This document shows, one piece after another, positions 27,743 through 38,253 of a stretch of DNA of 64,000 bases (positions are counted from its first letter, which is position 1; each line of letters begins with the position of its first letter). Origin of the DNA: JADJOY01 sp046331705 [NCBI: bacterium] (GTDB lineage: Bacteria > JADJOY01); the NCBI GenBank assembly GCA_046331705.1, contig JAXLQJ010000035.1:16474-80473 (forward strand). The letters are read 5' to 3'. The notes under the pieces were generated by a model. It was not told the DNA's origin. It searched no databases and worked only from the letters and a program-made list of their open reading frames with translations. Position numbers and translations under genes: made by a program.

Positions 27743-28216
27743 TCCCTCGACTGCGCACCCATCCAGTCCGAGTCCGCCGCTTGCTGGCCTGGCCGCCGCT
27801 TCCGAGGCCAGATGGCGCGAAAGTGCAACCGGGCAACTCTCCTGACGCCCAACGGGTCTGCGCGTCGAAGCGGTAACCTCTTCAGCTAAATGGCGAGCAA
27901 GACGCTACTGGCCCGGCACGCTTCTGCATTATCTTCCGTTGCGGCACGTCACCACCAGGACCGGCGCTCGCCGGGGCGGGTACTGATCAGGGGTACGCAA
28001 GCGTCCAACGAACGTTGAGCCCGGCGGTCCCTGCGCGTGGCGGTTACATTCGCGAGCGATGGGTAAGCTAGCGACCTGACACGGCTGCCGTGTGACTTGA
28101 ATCCGTCCGCCGAGCGTCGGGCCAACGATCCGGTACACCCAGACCCGTCAGCGGCTTCGCGACGGGCCCACGCAGTCGCGATTGCCGCCGCCACTGGGCG
28201 GCAGGAGTGTCGCCCC
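27743..28216. other. intergenic region upstream of the kai-type operon
   Basis: This 474-bp stretch contains no supported gene. It is less GC-rich than its surroundings. A 7-bp hairpin (CTGGCCT/AGGCCAG, 27784-27811) stands 42 bases after the GGDEF-EAL stop and may help end that transcript, though no T-run follows. A TTG at 28097 would extend the downstream kinase by 40 residues, but that part is low-complexity and lacks a ribosome site. The operon promoter must lie here; I could not identify clear hexamers. Confidence 0.5.
28079..28093. promoter_or_regulatory. operator-like palindrome upstream of the kai-type operon
   Basis: A perfect 7-bp inverted repeat with a one-base centre (ACACGGC-T-GCCGTGT) lies 123 bases before the GTG of the first kinase. 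The size and symmetry fit a dimeric regulator site. No factor can be assigned, and in DNA this rich in GC such palindromes can arise by chance. Confidence 0.3.
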
Positions 28217-30163
28217 GTGACCACCAGCGCCGTCCCTGCCGCTGCCGCCTCGATCGAGCTGCGCGATGGCGCTCGCGCCACCGGAGCGCGACCAAACTGC
28301 CGCGAAGAGCGGAACGATTCACGATCGCTGCTGCTGACCCGTGGTTTCCAGGAGTTGTCGCGCGCGAGCTTCGATCCGCTGGTGATCAGCGTCGACGGTG
28401 AAGGGTGCATCCTGGGCTGGAGTGATCCGGCGCGGGCGATGTTCGGGTGGGAGCAATCCGACGCACTCGGTCGTTCGTTGATCGAGCTGCTGGCTGCACC
28501 GGGTTCCCGCGAGGCATTCACACGCGCGATCACGCCTCGCGGCCTCGGGGACGAGGGCCGAGCGCCGAGCGAAGCCGACGAGCTGTTCGCCGTGCGGAAG
28601 GATGGTGCGCGGCTAGCCGTGGAGATCTGGACACTCGTCGTTCCGAGGTCCGACGACACGACCCGCGCCGTTGTGGTGCGGGATCGGTCGACGATCGCGC
28701 GCGCCTCGTCCGCCGAGCGCCAGCTCGCCGCGCTCGTCGAATCATCCGATGATGCGATTATCGGCAAGACGCTCGACGGCACGATCGTGAGCTGGAACCG
28801 CGGGGCCGAGGCTCTCTACGGGTACACGGCTGCCGAAGTCGTCGGTCGGTCGATCGATCTGCTGGTCCCGCCGGAAGACCGGCACGAGCTCGAGACGTTC
28901 CTGGCGGACGTCCGGCGCGGCGAACGCGTCTCGCGTCGCGAGGTCACCCGCGTTCGCAAGAACGGACAACGTGTCTTCGTCGACTTGACGATCTCACCCG
29001 TTCTCGGCGACTACGGCCACGTCATCGGCGCCTTCGCGATGGCGTCCAACGTCAGCGAACGCCGGCGCGCGGACGAGCTGTTCCGGATGGCCGTCGAGTC
29101 CTCCCCCGTCGGGATGCTGATGGCCGACGAGCGCGGCATCATCTCGATGGTCAACTCCCAGATCGAGAGCGCGTTCGGCTTCGGCCGAGACGAGCTGCTC
29201 GGGCAGCCCGTCGAGATACTGCTACCGGCGCGGTTCCACGCCCAGCACGCCGAAGACCGGACTCGATACTTCGAGAACGCGCGACGCCGCGCGATGGGTG
29301 CCAGTCGGGTACTTCACGCGCAGCGGCGGGACGGCAGCGAGTTTCCCGTGGAAATCGGGCTCAACCCGATTGCCTTCGGCGATCGGCCCCACGTGCTCGC
29401 GGCGATCGTCGACGTCAGCGAGCGACAGCGCACCGAGGCGGAGATGGCCCGCTATCGACGCGAGCTCGAGCGAGCGAACGCCGAGCTGGACCAGTTCGCC
29501 CACGCCGCTTCCCACGATCTGCGGTCACCGTTGCGGGCGATCAGCAGCCTGTCGTCGTGGATCGCTGCCGACCTCGGCGGCAACGTCCCGCCGGAGGTCG
29601 CGAGCCACATCTCGCTCATGCAAGCACGCGTCGCTCGCCTCGAGCGGCTCATCGACAGCCTGCTGGAATACGCGCGAGCTGCACGCCAGCCGCTGCCCCT
29701 GGATCGAGTCGACACCGAGGCCGTGGCGCGGGACACGATCGCCACGTTGGCGCCGCCGGCGGGGATCGAGACGACCCTTCTCCCTGGCTTGCCCACGATC
29801 GAGGCGCCGGCGGTGCGTTTCGCGCAGGTCTTGCGGAACCTCCTCGACAACGCGTACAAGCATCACGACCGCGCGACGGGTCGCGTGGTCGTCGGCTGCA
29901 ACGACGTCGGCGATCGATTCGAGTTCTTCGTTCGCGACGACGGGCCCGGCATCCCTGTGGCGCAGCGCGCGAGAGTCTTCCTGCCCTTCCAGATGCTCCG
30001 CCCCCGGGACGAAGTGGAGGGAAGCGGGCTCGGGCTCGCGCTCGCGAAGAAGATCGTCGAGCACCACGGGGGGACGATTCGCCTCGCGGAAAACGAGGGG
30101 CGCGGCGCTTGTTTTCTGTTCACGTGGCCGAAACGGGAACGGATCGACATCGGGTCGTCGTGA
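28217..30163 (+). CDS. soluble multi-PAS histidine kinase, first gene of kai-type operon
   Basis: A 648-residue protein if started at the GTG at 28217, which has AGGAG nine bases upstream. There is no membrane helix. Three PAS domains follow one another: SFDPLVISVDGEGCILGWSD; SSDDAIIGKTLDGTIVSWNR with AALYGYTAAE-like features; SSPVGMLMADERGIISMVNS. Then HisKA with HAASHDLRSPLRAI and HATPase with NLLDNAYKHH, DDGPGIP and GSGLGLALA. It is the cytosolic counterpart of the kinase at 22648 and shares its 'HDLRxPLRxI' type. Its stop overlaps the start of an Rcp1-type regulator (GTGA). The place at the head of an operon with KaiB and KaiC suggests an input or output link to that module. Confidence 0.9.
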   Translation: MTTSAVPAAAASIELRDGARATGARPNCREERNDSRSLLLTRGFQELSRASFDPLVISVDGEGCILGWSDPARAMFGWEQSDALGRSLIELLAAPGSREAFTRAITPRGLGDEGRAPSEADELFAVRKDGARLAVEIWTLVVPRSDDTTRAVVVRDRSTIARASSAERQLAALVESSDDAIIGKTLDGTIVSWNRGAEALYGYTAAEVVGRSIDLLVPPEDRHELETFLADVRRGERVSRREVTRVRKNGQRVFVDLTISPVLGDYGHVIGAFAMASNVSERRRADELFRMAVESSPVGMLMADERGIISMVNSQIESAFGFGRDELLGQPVEILLPARFHAQHAEDRTRYFENARRRAMGASRVLHAQRRDGSEFPVEIGLNPIAFGDRPHVLAAIVDVSERQRTEAEMARYRRELERANAELDQFAHAASHDLRSPLRAISSLSSWIAADLGGNVPPEVASHISLMQARVARLERLIDSLLEYARAARQPLPLDRVDTEAVARDTIATLAPPAGIETTLLPGLPTIEAPAVRFAQVLRNLLDNAYKHHDRATGRVVVGCNDVGDRFEFFVRDDGPGIPVAQRARVFLPFQMLRPRDEVEGSGLGLALAKKIVEHHGGTIRLAENEGRGACFLFTWPKRERIDIGSS

Positions 30164-30585
30164 ACGCCAAGCCCGTCACGATTCTGCTCGTGGACGACGA
30201 CGAGGTGGATGCCCACGCCGTCGAGCGCGGCTTCAAGCAACTACGGATTGCCAATCCGATCGTACGCGCTCGGGACGGAATCGAAGCGCTGCGATTGCTG
30301 CGAGCGCGGCCCGAGGAGTCCGGCATCGAGAGCCCGTTCATCGTGCTGCTGGACATCAATCTGCCGCGTAAGAGCGGGATCGAGGTCTTGGCGGAGCTGC
30401 GCGCCGACGCCGAGCTGCGACGCACGGTCGTGTTCGTGATGACCACGTCGCGGGCGGACGAAGACCGCTTGGCCGCCTACGATCTGAACGTTGCAGGGTA
30501 TCTCGTGAAGAATCAGCTCCCCGAAGCCTTCCTCGCAAGCCTCCAGATGCTCGACAGATACTGGAACGTGGTGATGTTGCCATGA
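30160..30585 (+). CDS. Rcp1-type response regulator
   Basis: A 141-residue single receiver domain starting at a GTG inside the kinase stop. Acidic residues DDD at 12-14, phosphoacceptor D65 in LLDINLP, VMTTS and the YLVKN lysine are all present. The family signature VDDDEVDAHAVERGF and the ending RYWNVVMLP match the regulator at 22220, so the two kinase/regulator pairs are duplicates. It is likely the phosphate acceptor of the kinase just upstream. Its stop overlaps the ATG of the KaiA-like gene, so the three are translationally coupled. Confidence 0.92.
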   Translation: MNAKPVTILLVDDDEVDAHAVERGFKQLRIANPIVRARDGIEALRLLRARPEESGIESPFIVLLDINLPRKSGIEVLAELRADAELRRTVVFVMTTSRADEDRLAAYDLNVAGYLVKNQLPEAFLASLQMLDRYWNVVMLP

Positions 30586-31463
30586 CCGGTTCGATGCCCA
30601 TACGACTCCAGCTCTTGGTCGTCGACGACGACGCCGTCGACATCGAAACGGTGCGCCGCCAACTGCACGTCGCGGGGCTCGACGCCGACGTCATCGCCGC
30701 ACCCACCGTGTCGACGGGGCTCCAGGCGCTCGAGTCCGGCAACTTCGACTGCGCGCTCATCGACTATCGGTTGCCGGACGGCGACGGGTTGGAGCTCATC
30801 CGGAGCGCGCTCGCGACGCTCCAGCCTGCGAGCCCACTCATCCTCTTGACGATGGTCCAGGACGAGTCCGTCGGCATGACCGCGATTCACGACGGCGCCG
30901 ACGACTACCTGATCAAGAGCCAGATCACCGCACCCGTGCTGGCCCGCTCCATCCGATATGCGATCCAGCGGGGGCGAACGCGCGTGGCGCAGGCCACCCG
31001 CGAGGCCGTCGAGGCGCACGCTCGCGAGGTGGACACCTTGAGCCGCCTGGCCTCCTCCGAGGCCACACCGCAGACCGCGCGCGCCTTCGGCATCGTGTCA
31101 CTGAGGGAAGGCTCGCCGCACCGCTTCCAGCAGTTCCGCGATGCGTACGCCGAGATCCTCGATCTCGCACTAGAGCAACGCGCCTACAGGGTGCAGCACA
31201 GCGTGTCGCTCCGTCTCGCAGCCCTGGCGGACGAGCTCGGCACGTTGCACGCGGGGCCCCGCGACGTGATCGAGCTCCACTCCACCGTGTTGCGCTGCGC
31301 GGACTTCGCGGGCTCGGGAAGCCGCCTGCGCGCCGTAGCCGAAGAGGGGCGACTGCTGGTGCTCGAATTGATGGGGCACTTGACGCAGTTCTACCGCACG
31401 CACTCGATCCGTGGTGATGGCCTGCGCCGTCGCGACGCCACGACCGGAGGCTCCGATGGCTGA
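30582..31463 (+). CDS. receiver protein with KaiA/RsbU-like C-terminal domain (KaiA3-like)
   Basis: A 293-residue protein. Residues 7-130 are a complete receiver domain (DDD 15-17, phosphoacceptor D61 in IDYRLPDG, T90, K112). After a helical linker, residues 185-276 resemble the KaiA C-terminal four-helix domain. FRDAYAEIL recalls SYREIV of Synechococcus KaiA, PRDVIELH recalls TKVVEIH, and RLLVLELMGHLTQFYRTHSI fits the closing RLTLIDVIAHLCEMYRRSI, with near-equal spacing. The same superfamily includes the RsbU N-terminal domain, so that is the main alternative. A canonical receiver fused to a KaiA-type domain is the plan reported for KaiA3 of Synechocystis. It directly precedes kaiB, overlapping it by 8 bp. 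The KaiA role is inferred. Confidence 0.7.
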   Translation: MTGSMPIRLQLLVVDDDAVDIETVRRQLHVAGLDADVIAAPTVSTGLQALESGNFDCALIDYRLPDGDGLELIRSALATLQPASPLILLTMVQDESVGMTAIHDGADDYLIKSQITAPVLARSIRYAIQRGRTRVAQATREAVEAHAREVDTLSRLASSEATPQTARAFGIVSLREGSPHRFQQFRDAYAEILDLALEQRAYRVQHSVSLRLAALADELGTLHAGPRDVIELHSTVLRCADFAGSGSRLRAVAEEGRLLVLELMGHLTQFYRTHSIRGDGLRRRDATTGGSDG

Positions 31464-31755
31464 GTCCACGCTGTTGTTGCGATTGTTCGTCACCGGACAC
31501 ACACCTCGATCCGAGGCCGCGATCCGCAATCTCAAGCGCATCTGCGAAGAGGAGCTCGCGGGCCACTACGAGCTCGAGATCATCGACGTGCTGGAGCGGC
31601 CGCAGCTCGCCGAGAACGAGAAGATCCTCGCGACCCCAACCCTGATCAAACAGCTTCCCCCGCCACTCCGGCGCATCATCGGTGACATGTCGAATTCGGA
31701 GCGCGTCTTGCTCGGGCTCGACGTCATCACGAAGACCTCCGCTCCGAAGGGCTAG
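31456..31755 (+). CDS. kaiB: KaiB clock-type protein
   Basis: A 99-residue protein, close to cyanobacterial KaiB (about 102). The ATG at 31456 has GGAGG five bases upstream and lies inside the end of the preceding gene. The sequence follows KaiB throughout: LRLFVTGHTPRSE, the LKRICEEEL helix, IIDVLERPQLAE, KILATPTLIK, LPPPLRRIIGDMS and VLLGLDVI. The Gly and Asp of the last motif correspond to residues that influence the fold switch of KaiB. KaiB binds the KaiC CI ring and, in cyanobacteria, sequesters KaiA. It is followed 12 bp later by kaiC. Confidence 0.96.
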   Translation: MAESTLLLRLFVTGHTPRSEAAIRNLKRICEEELAGHYELEIIDVLERPQLAENEKILATPTLIKQLPPPLRRIIGDMSNSERVLLGLDVITKTSAPKG

Positions 31756-31767
31756 GAGATACACACG

Positions 31768-33297
31768 ATGACGATTGAACCGCAGCCTGCCGGAGTCGCG
31801 AAGATCCCCACGGGGATCGCCGGCTTCGACATGATCGCCAACGGCGGCTTGCCTCGCGGGCGCTGCACGCTGGTTTCTGGCACGGCGGGTAGCGCTAAGA
31901 CGGTGTTCGCCACCCACTTCCTCGTGGAAGGAATCAAGCAATCCGCCGAGAACGGGGTGTTCGTCACCTTCGAGGAATCGCCGGAAGACATTCGGAAGAA
32001 CATGTTGGGGTTCGGGTGGGATCTGGAGCGCTGGGTGGGCGAGCAGAAGCTCGCGTTCGTGGACGCGTCCCCGCAACCGCAAGAAGCCGACACGGTGATC
32101 GCCGGCGGCTACGATTTCGGTGCGCTGATGGCGCGGATCGAGGCGGCGGTGCGGCGAGTCGGCGGGCGACGCGTGGCTCTCGACTCCATCGCCGCGGTCT
32201 TCGGGCGATTTCCGGACGCGACGTTGGTGCGGAACGAGCTTTTTCGACTCGCGGTGAGCCTGCGGGCGATGGGCGTCACGGCGCTCATGACCGCAGAACG
32301 CACCCAGGAATACGGTGAGATCGCCCGTTACGGCGTCGAGGAATTCGTCGCTGACAACGTCGTGATCCTGCGCAACGTGCTGGACGAGGAAAAGCGCCGG
32401 CGCACGGTCGAGATTCTGAAATTCCGCGGCACGACCCATCAGAAAGGCGAGTTCCCGTTCACGGTGATGCCGAGCGAGGGGATCGTCGTGTTGCCGCTGT
32501 CGGCGATGCAGCTCACCCAGCACTCCTCCAACGTCCGCATCGAGAGCGGCAATGCCGCTCTCGACGAGATGTGTGGCGGCGGGTTCTTCCGCGACTCCGT
32601 GGTGTTGGTGTCCGGCGCCACGGGCACGGGCAAGACGTTGATGGTGACTGAGTTCATGGCTGGCGGGATACGTCAGGGCGAGCGCTGCTTGTTGCTCGCG
32701 TTCGAGGAAAGTCGCGAACAACTGTTTCGCAACGCCTCGGGCTGGGGGGTCGACTTCGCCGCGATGGAGCGCAACGGCAGCCTGCAGGTCGTCTGCCAGT
32801 ATCCCGAGGCGATCAGCCTCGAGGACACGCTCATTCGCATCAAGCAGATCCTGAACGCACACAAACCCGATCGGGTCGCCGTCGACAGCCTCTCGGCCCT
32901 CGAACGCGTGTCCACGCCGAAGGGTTTCCGTGAGTTCGTGATCGGCCTCACGTCGTTCATCAAGCACCAGGACATCGCGTGCTTGCTGACCTCCACGAGC
33001 CCCACGCTCGTGGGCGGGGCATCCGTCACGGAAGCCCACATCTCGACGGTGACCGACTCGATCATCTTGCTGCGGTACGTGGAGATCAACGGCGAGATGC
33101 GGCGCGGCGTCGCCGTGCTCAAGATGCGCGGGTCGCGGCACGACAAGGAGATCCGCGAGTTCGCCATCGACGGCAGCGGCATGCACATCGGCCGGCCGTT
33201 CCGGAACGTCGTCGGTATCCTGTCGGGGAATCCCACCCAGATCCCGCTCGGCGAGATCGAGCGGGTCGGAGACCTGTTCAAGCCGGAGACGCTCTGA
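31768..33297 (+). CDS. kaiC: KaiC double-domain ATPase/autokinase
   Basis: A 509-residue protein with both RecA-like domains. CI has a Walker A variant GTAGSAKT (38-45) and catalytic glutamates E69/E70. CII has GATGTGKT (283-290) and E313/E314. The phosphorylation motif TEAHISTVTD places T421, S426 and T427 exactly where S. elongatus has T426, S431 and T432, a constant offset of five. So autophosphorylation is possible, unlike in many KaiC-like ATPases. The C-terminal tail after LSGNPTQIPL is about ten residues shorter than in S. elongatus; in that species the tail is the KaiA docking site. The start has AGGAG nine bases upstream. A 13-bp gap separates it from the hybrid kinase. Confidence 0.96.
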   Translation: MTIEPQPAGVAKIPTGIAGFDMIANGGLPRGRCTLVSGTAGSAKTVFATHFLVEGIKQSAENGVFVTFEESPEDIRKNMLGFGWDLERWVGEQKLAFVDASPQPQEADTVIAGGYDFGALMARIEAAVRRVGGRRVALDSIAAVFGRFPDATLVRNELFRLAVSLRAMGVTALMTAERTQEYGEIARYGVEEFVADNVVILRNVLDEEKRRRTVEILKFRGTTHQKGEFPFTVMPSEGIVVLPLSAMQLTQHSSNVRIESGNAALDEMCGGGFFRDSVVLVSGATGTGKTLMVTEFMAGGIRQGERCLLLAFEESREQLFRNASGWGVDFAAMERNGSLQVVCQYPEAISLEDTLIRIKQILNAHKPDRVAVDSLSALERVSTPKGFREFVIGLTSFIKHQDIACLLTSTSPTLVGGASVTEAHISTVTDSIILLRYVEINGEMRRGVAVLKMRGSRHDKEIREFAIDGSGMHIGRPFRNVVGILSGNPTQIPLGEIERVGDLFKPETL

Positions 33298-33310
33298 TCC
33301 GCTCGGGAAC

Positions 33311-35938
<2,628 letters not shown>

Positions 35939-35960
35939 AGCCGCAAGGCCGCCGGATCGC

Positions 35961-36509
35961 TCAGTCGTGGCCGATGAGGCGGACGGCCTCGTCGATGCGC
36001 TCGGGGTAGTCTTTGATGAGCAACGTATTGGTGCGCTCGTCCACCTCGAGCCAGCCTTCCTTGCTGAGGACCGTGCGCTGGACGAGCGCGCCGAGCTGCT
36101 TCGCGTCCGCGTATCGAACCGGGACCAGCTTCAAGATCGGGAATCGATCACCGGTGTAGCTCGGTTCGGGCCGCCGGAACGCCGCCGAGTCGCCGGGCGC
36201 CACCAGCACCACGTTGCCCTGGTGCTCCGCGCGCAGCCCGTAGAGCTTGAGCGAGAGATCCAGGAACTGGCGCCAGGTCACGTTGCCGAGCTTGAGCGTG
36301 ATCTTGCGATCGACGGCGGGGTCGAGGATGACGTTGAGCCCCGTGTCGTCCGCCATCATCCGCAAGACGTTGGCGAGATGCGCCTCCTGGACGTCGATCG
36401 AGACCGTCTTGGCGAGCGGATCGCCGGAGACGGAGGCGATCGACACCGCGGGAATCGAACCGATCACCACGAGAGCCGCGAGGATCCAGCGCGCATCGCG
36501 TCGAGCCAT
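35961..36509 (-). CDS. stand-alone secretin N-domain (N0/N1) protein
   Basis: A 182-residue exported protein with signal peptide WILAALVVIGSIPAVSIASVS and an ATG behind GGAGGA. Residues 35-100 match the STN/N0 fold of secretins (VSIDVQEAHLANVLRMMADDTGLNVILDP, then KITLKLGNVTWRQFLDLSL). Residues 120-180 look like the following N1 domain of PilQ/GspD (FPILKLVPVRYADAKQLGALV, GWLEVDERTNTLLIKDYPERI). The frame then stops, with no secretin pore domain in this or an adjacent frame downstream. It could be a truncated PilQ relative or a periplasmic protein that uses the domain on its own. The neighbour downstream is an outer-membrane protein. Confidence 0.8.
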   Translation of the reverse strand: MARRDARWILAALVVIGSIPAVSIASVSGDPLAKTVSIDVQEAHLANVLRMMADDTGLNVILDPAVDRKITLKLGNVTWRQFLDLSLKLYGLRAEHQGNVVLVAPGDSAAFRRPEPSYTGDRFPILKLVPVRYADAKQLGALVQRTVLSKEGWLEVDERTNTLLIKDYPERIDEAVRLIGHD

Positions 36510-36661
36510 GATCGTCCTCCGCCGTGGGTGCTAGCTCAGCTCACCCGAGGAGTATCGCGCTCCCCGCGCCGGATCGCCACGACCTTCGAACGCGGACGAT
36601 GGACGGGCTCGGGTTCGACCTGGCGCCCGCGGCCTGGCGCCGGGCAGCCGAGGTTCGGAGG

Positions 36662-36686
36662 CGCGCCGCCGACTGCTCCTCGGCGG
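36662..36686 (-). terminator. hairpin just after the beta-barrel gene
   Basis: A perfect 9-bp inverted repeat (CGCCGCCGA against TCGGCGGCG) with a 7-base loop begins six bases past the stop of the gene at 36693. It may mark the transcript end, but no T-run follows. Confidence 0.35.
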
Positions 36687-36692
36687 CGAGGC

Positions 36693-38054
36693 TCACCAGA
36701 AGGGCAGGAAGAACTGGGTGATGACGCGAAGCGAAGGGCTGAAGGCGATCGAGTTGGTGCCGGCGACGGGATACTCGTAGACGATGCCGAGCAGGAACGG
36801 CAGCCCGAGCTTCAAGGTGTTGGGCGCGACCGTGAACGAGAGCCCGTGGGACTCCGACATGCCCGTCAGCTCCAGGGCCTCGACCAGCTCCACGAACTCG
36901 GCCGAGCTGGATCCGATCTTGACCTCGCCCGAGTGGTTGAAGCCGTACTGCACGCCGAGCCCCACCCAATCGAGATCGACGCTCACCGAGCCCAGCAGGT
37001 CCACGCTCTGCCCCGGCGTCCAACGGAACGTGGGCGGAATGTTGGTCAGGTCGGGAAAGAGATTGCTCTCGAAGCCGACGGCGTCGAGGAGCGCGGCGAG
37101 CACCTGATTCGGCGCCGTGAACGTGGACGGCGACGGGCGGCTGTACGAGAACGAGTACTTGTAGTCGCACTCCGCCGAGAACACGATCCGCTTGCCGAGG
37201 AACTCGGGGCGGTAGTCCACGTTCGAGACCAGCAACAACTGATAGGCGCCCGAGCCGCGGTCGAGCTCGGGGCCGAGCGCGAAATTGATGTCGTTGTTGG
37301 GGTCCGCGATCTTCCCGGTGGGAAAGAACATGCTGAAGGTGTTGCCGAGCGAGAGCTCGGGGCCGTGGTACCAGTTGGTCGAGACGCCGGTCTGGATGTC
37401 CTCGAACTCGAGCCCCTCGGTGTCGAAGATCTCGTTGGGCGCCGGCCGACCCAACGCCTCGATCACCTTGACGAGGTCTTCGTAGTCACTGAGGCCGAGC
37501 GCCGCCAGCGCACCGCCGAACTTCGCCGACGGCTTGAGCGTGGTGCGCACGTCGGCGAACTGGATCTCCAGGAACGGGTTGATCCAGTCGGTAAGGCCGA
37601 CCGAGAAGTTGAAGATGTGGACGAAGCCCGAGCCCGTGCCGTTCAGGTTGATCGACACCAGCTCGTTGCCGTCGCCGTCGGTGAAGGCGATGGGAGGGAT
37701 GAGCGAGGTCTTCTCGCCGTTGCCCAGGAAACGCTGGTCGGCGGCCAGATAGCGGAAGGTGTACTTGATCCCGAAGATGCCCTCGGGCAGCTGGCCGGTG
37801 TTGCCGTAGATGTCCAGCTCCTCGGCGCGCGCGATCTTCTTCTCGATGAAGTCGCCGAAGGTGTCGAACCAATCGGGGTTCGCCCGCTCGAGAATCTGAG
37901 GTGGCTTGATCGCCTCGAGCTCGGCCTGACTGGGCGCATTGACCGGGATGCGCACGCTTTGCGCGCGCGCCGCGCCTGCGCCCGTCGCGATCGCGCACGC
38001 GGCGAGCACGACGGCGAGCGGCGAGCGTGGGCGAGGTCGGACGAGCGTCGACAC
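36693..38054 (-). CDS. outer-membrane beta-barrel protein, function unknown
   Basis: A 453-residue protein, GTG start, with signal peptide SPLAVVLAACAIATGAGAARA. The mature part alternates aromatic and polar residues in strand-like stretches (FVHIFNFSVGLTDWINPFLEIQFA; GAYQLLLVSNVDYRPEF; VDLDWVGLGVQYGFNHSGEV). It ends in RVITQFFLPFW, the aromatic C-terminal signature of proteins inserted by the BAM machinery. Short acidic loops (AFTDGDGNEL, IADPNNDINFA) would face outwards. It may be a channel or a lipid transporter; no family is recognised. It lies on the same strand as the secretin-type gene, 183 bp downstream of it. Confidence 0.75.
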   Translation of the reverse strand: MSTLVRPRPRSPLAVVLAACAIATGAGAARAQSVRIPVNAPSQAELEAIKPPQILERANPDWFDTFGDFIEKKIARAEELDIYGNTGQLPEGIFGIKYTFRYLAADQRFLGNGEKTSLIPPIAFTDGDGNELVSINLNGTGSGFVHIFNFSVGLTDWINPFLEIQFADVRTTLKPSAKFGGALAALGLSDYEDLVKVIEALGRPAPNEIFDTEGLEFEDIQTGVSTNWYHGPELSLGNTFSMFFPTGKIADPNNDINFALGPELDRGSGAYQLLLVSNVDYRPEFLGKRIVFSAECDYKYSFSYSRPSPSTFTAPNQVLAALLDAVGFESNLFPDLTNIPPTFRWTPGQSVDLLGSVSVDLDWVGLGVQYGFNHSGEVKIGSSSAEFVELVEALELTGMSESHGLSFTVAPNTLKLGLPFLLGIVYEYPVAGTNSIAFSPSLRVITQFFLPFW

Positions 38055-38253
38055 GGATGAGCGCTTCCCGCCCGTCTCGAACGCGCGATCGCCGCAGGCG
38101 GACCGACGGGGCGCGCTATCTCTACGCGAACGCTTCCCGGCGAGTCAAGGTGAAGCTCAGCTCACCGAAATCGCCGTGGCGCGACTCGGGCTTGCGCTAT
38201 GATCGCGCGCCCTCGCGCCAGCCTCGCGACGCGGGAACCGGTTCACTCTCGCG

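Noticed and set aside
35967-38060. A 697-codon plus-strand frame
   Set aside because: It is antisense to the secretin-domain and beta-barrel genes, both of which have signal peptides and folds on the minus strand.
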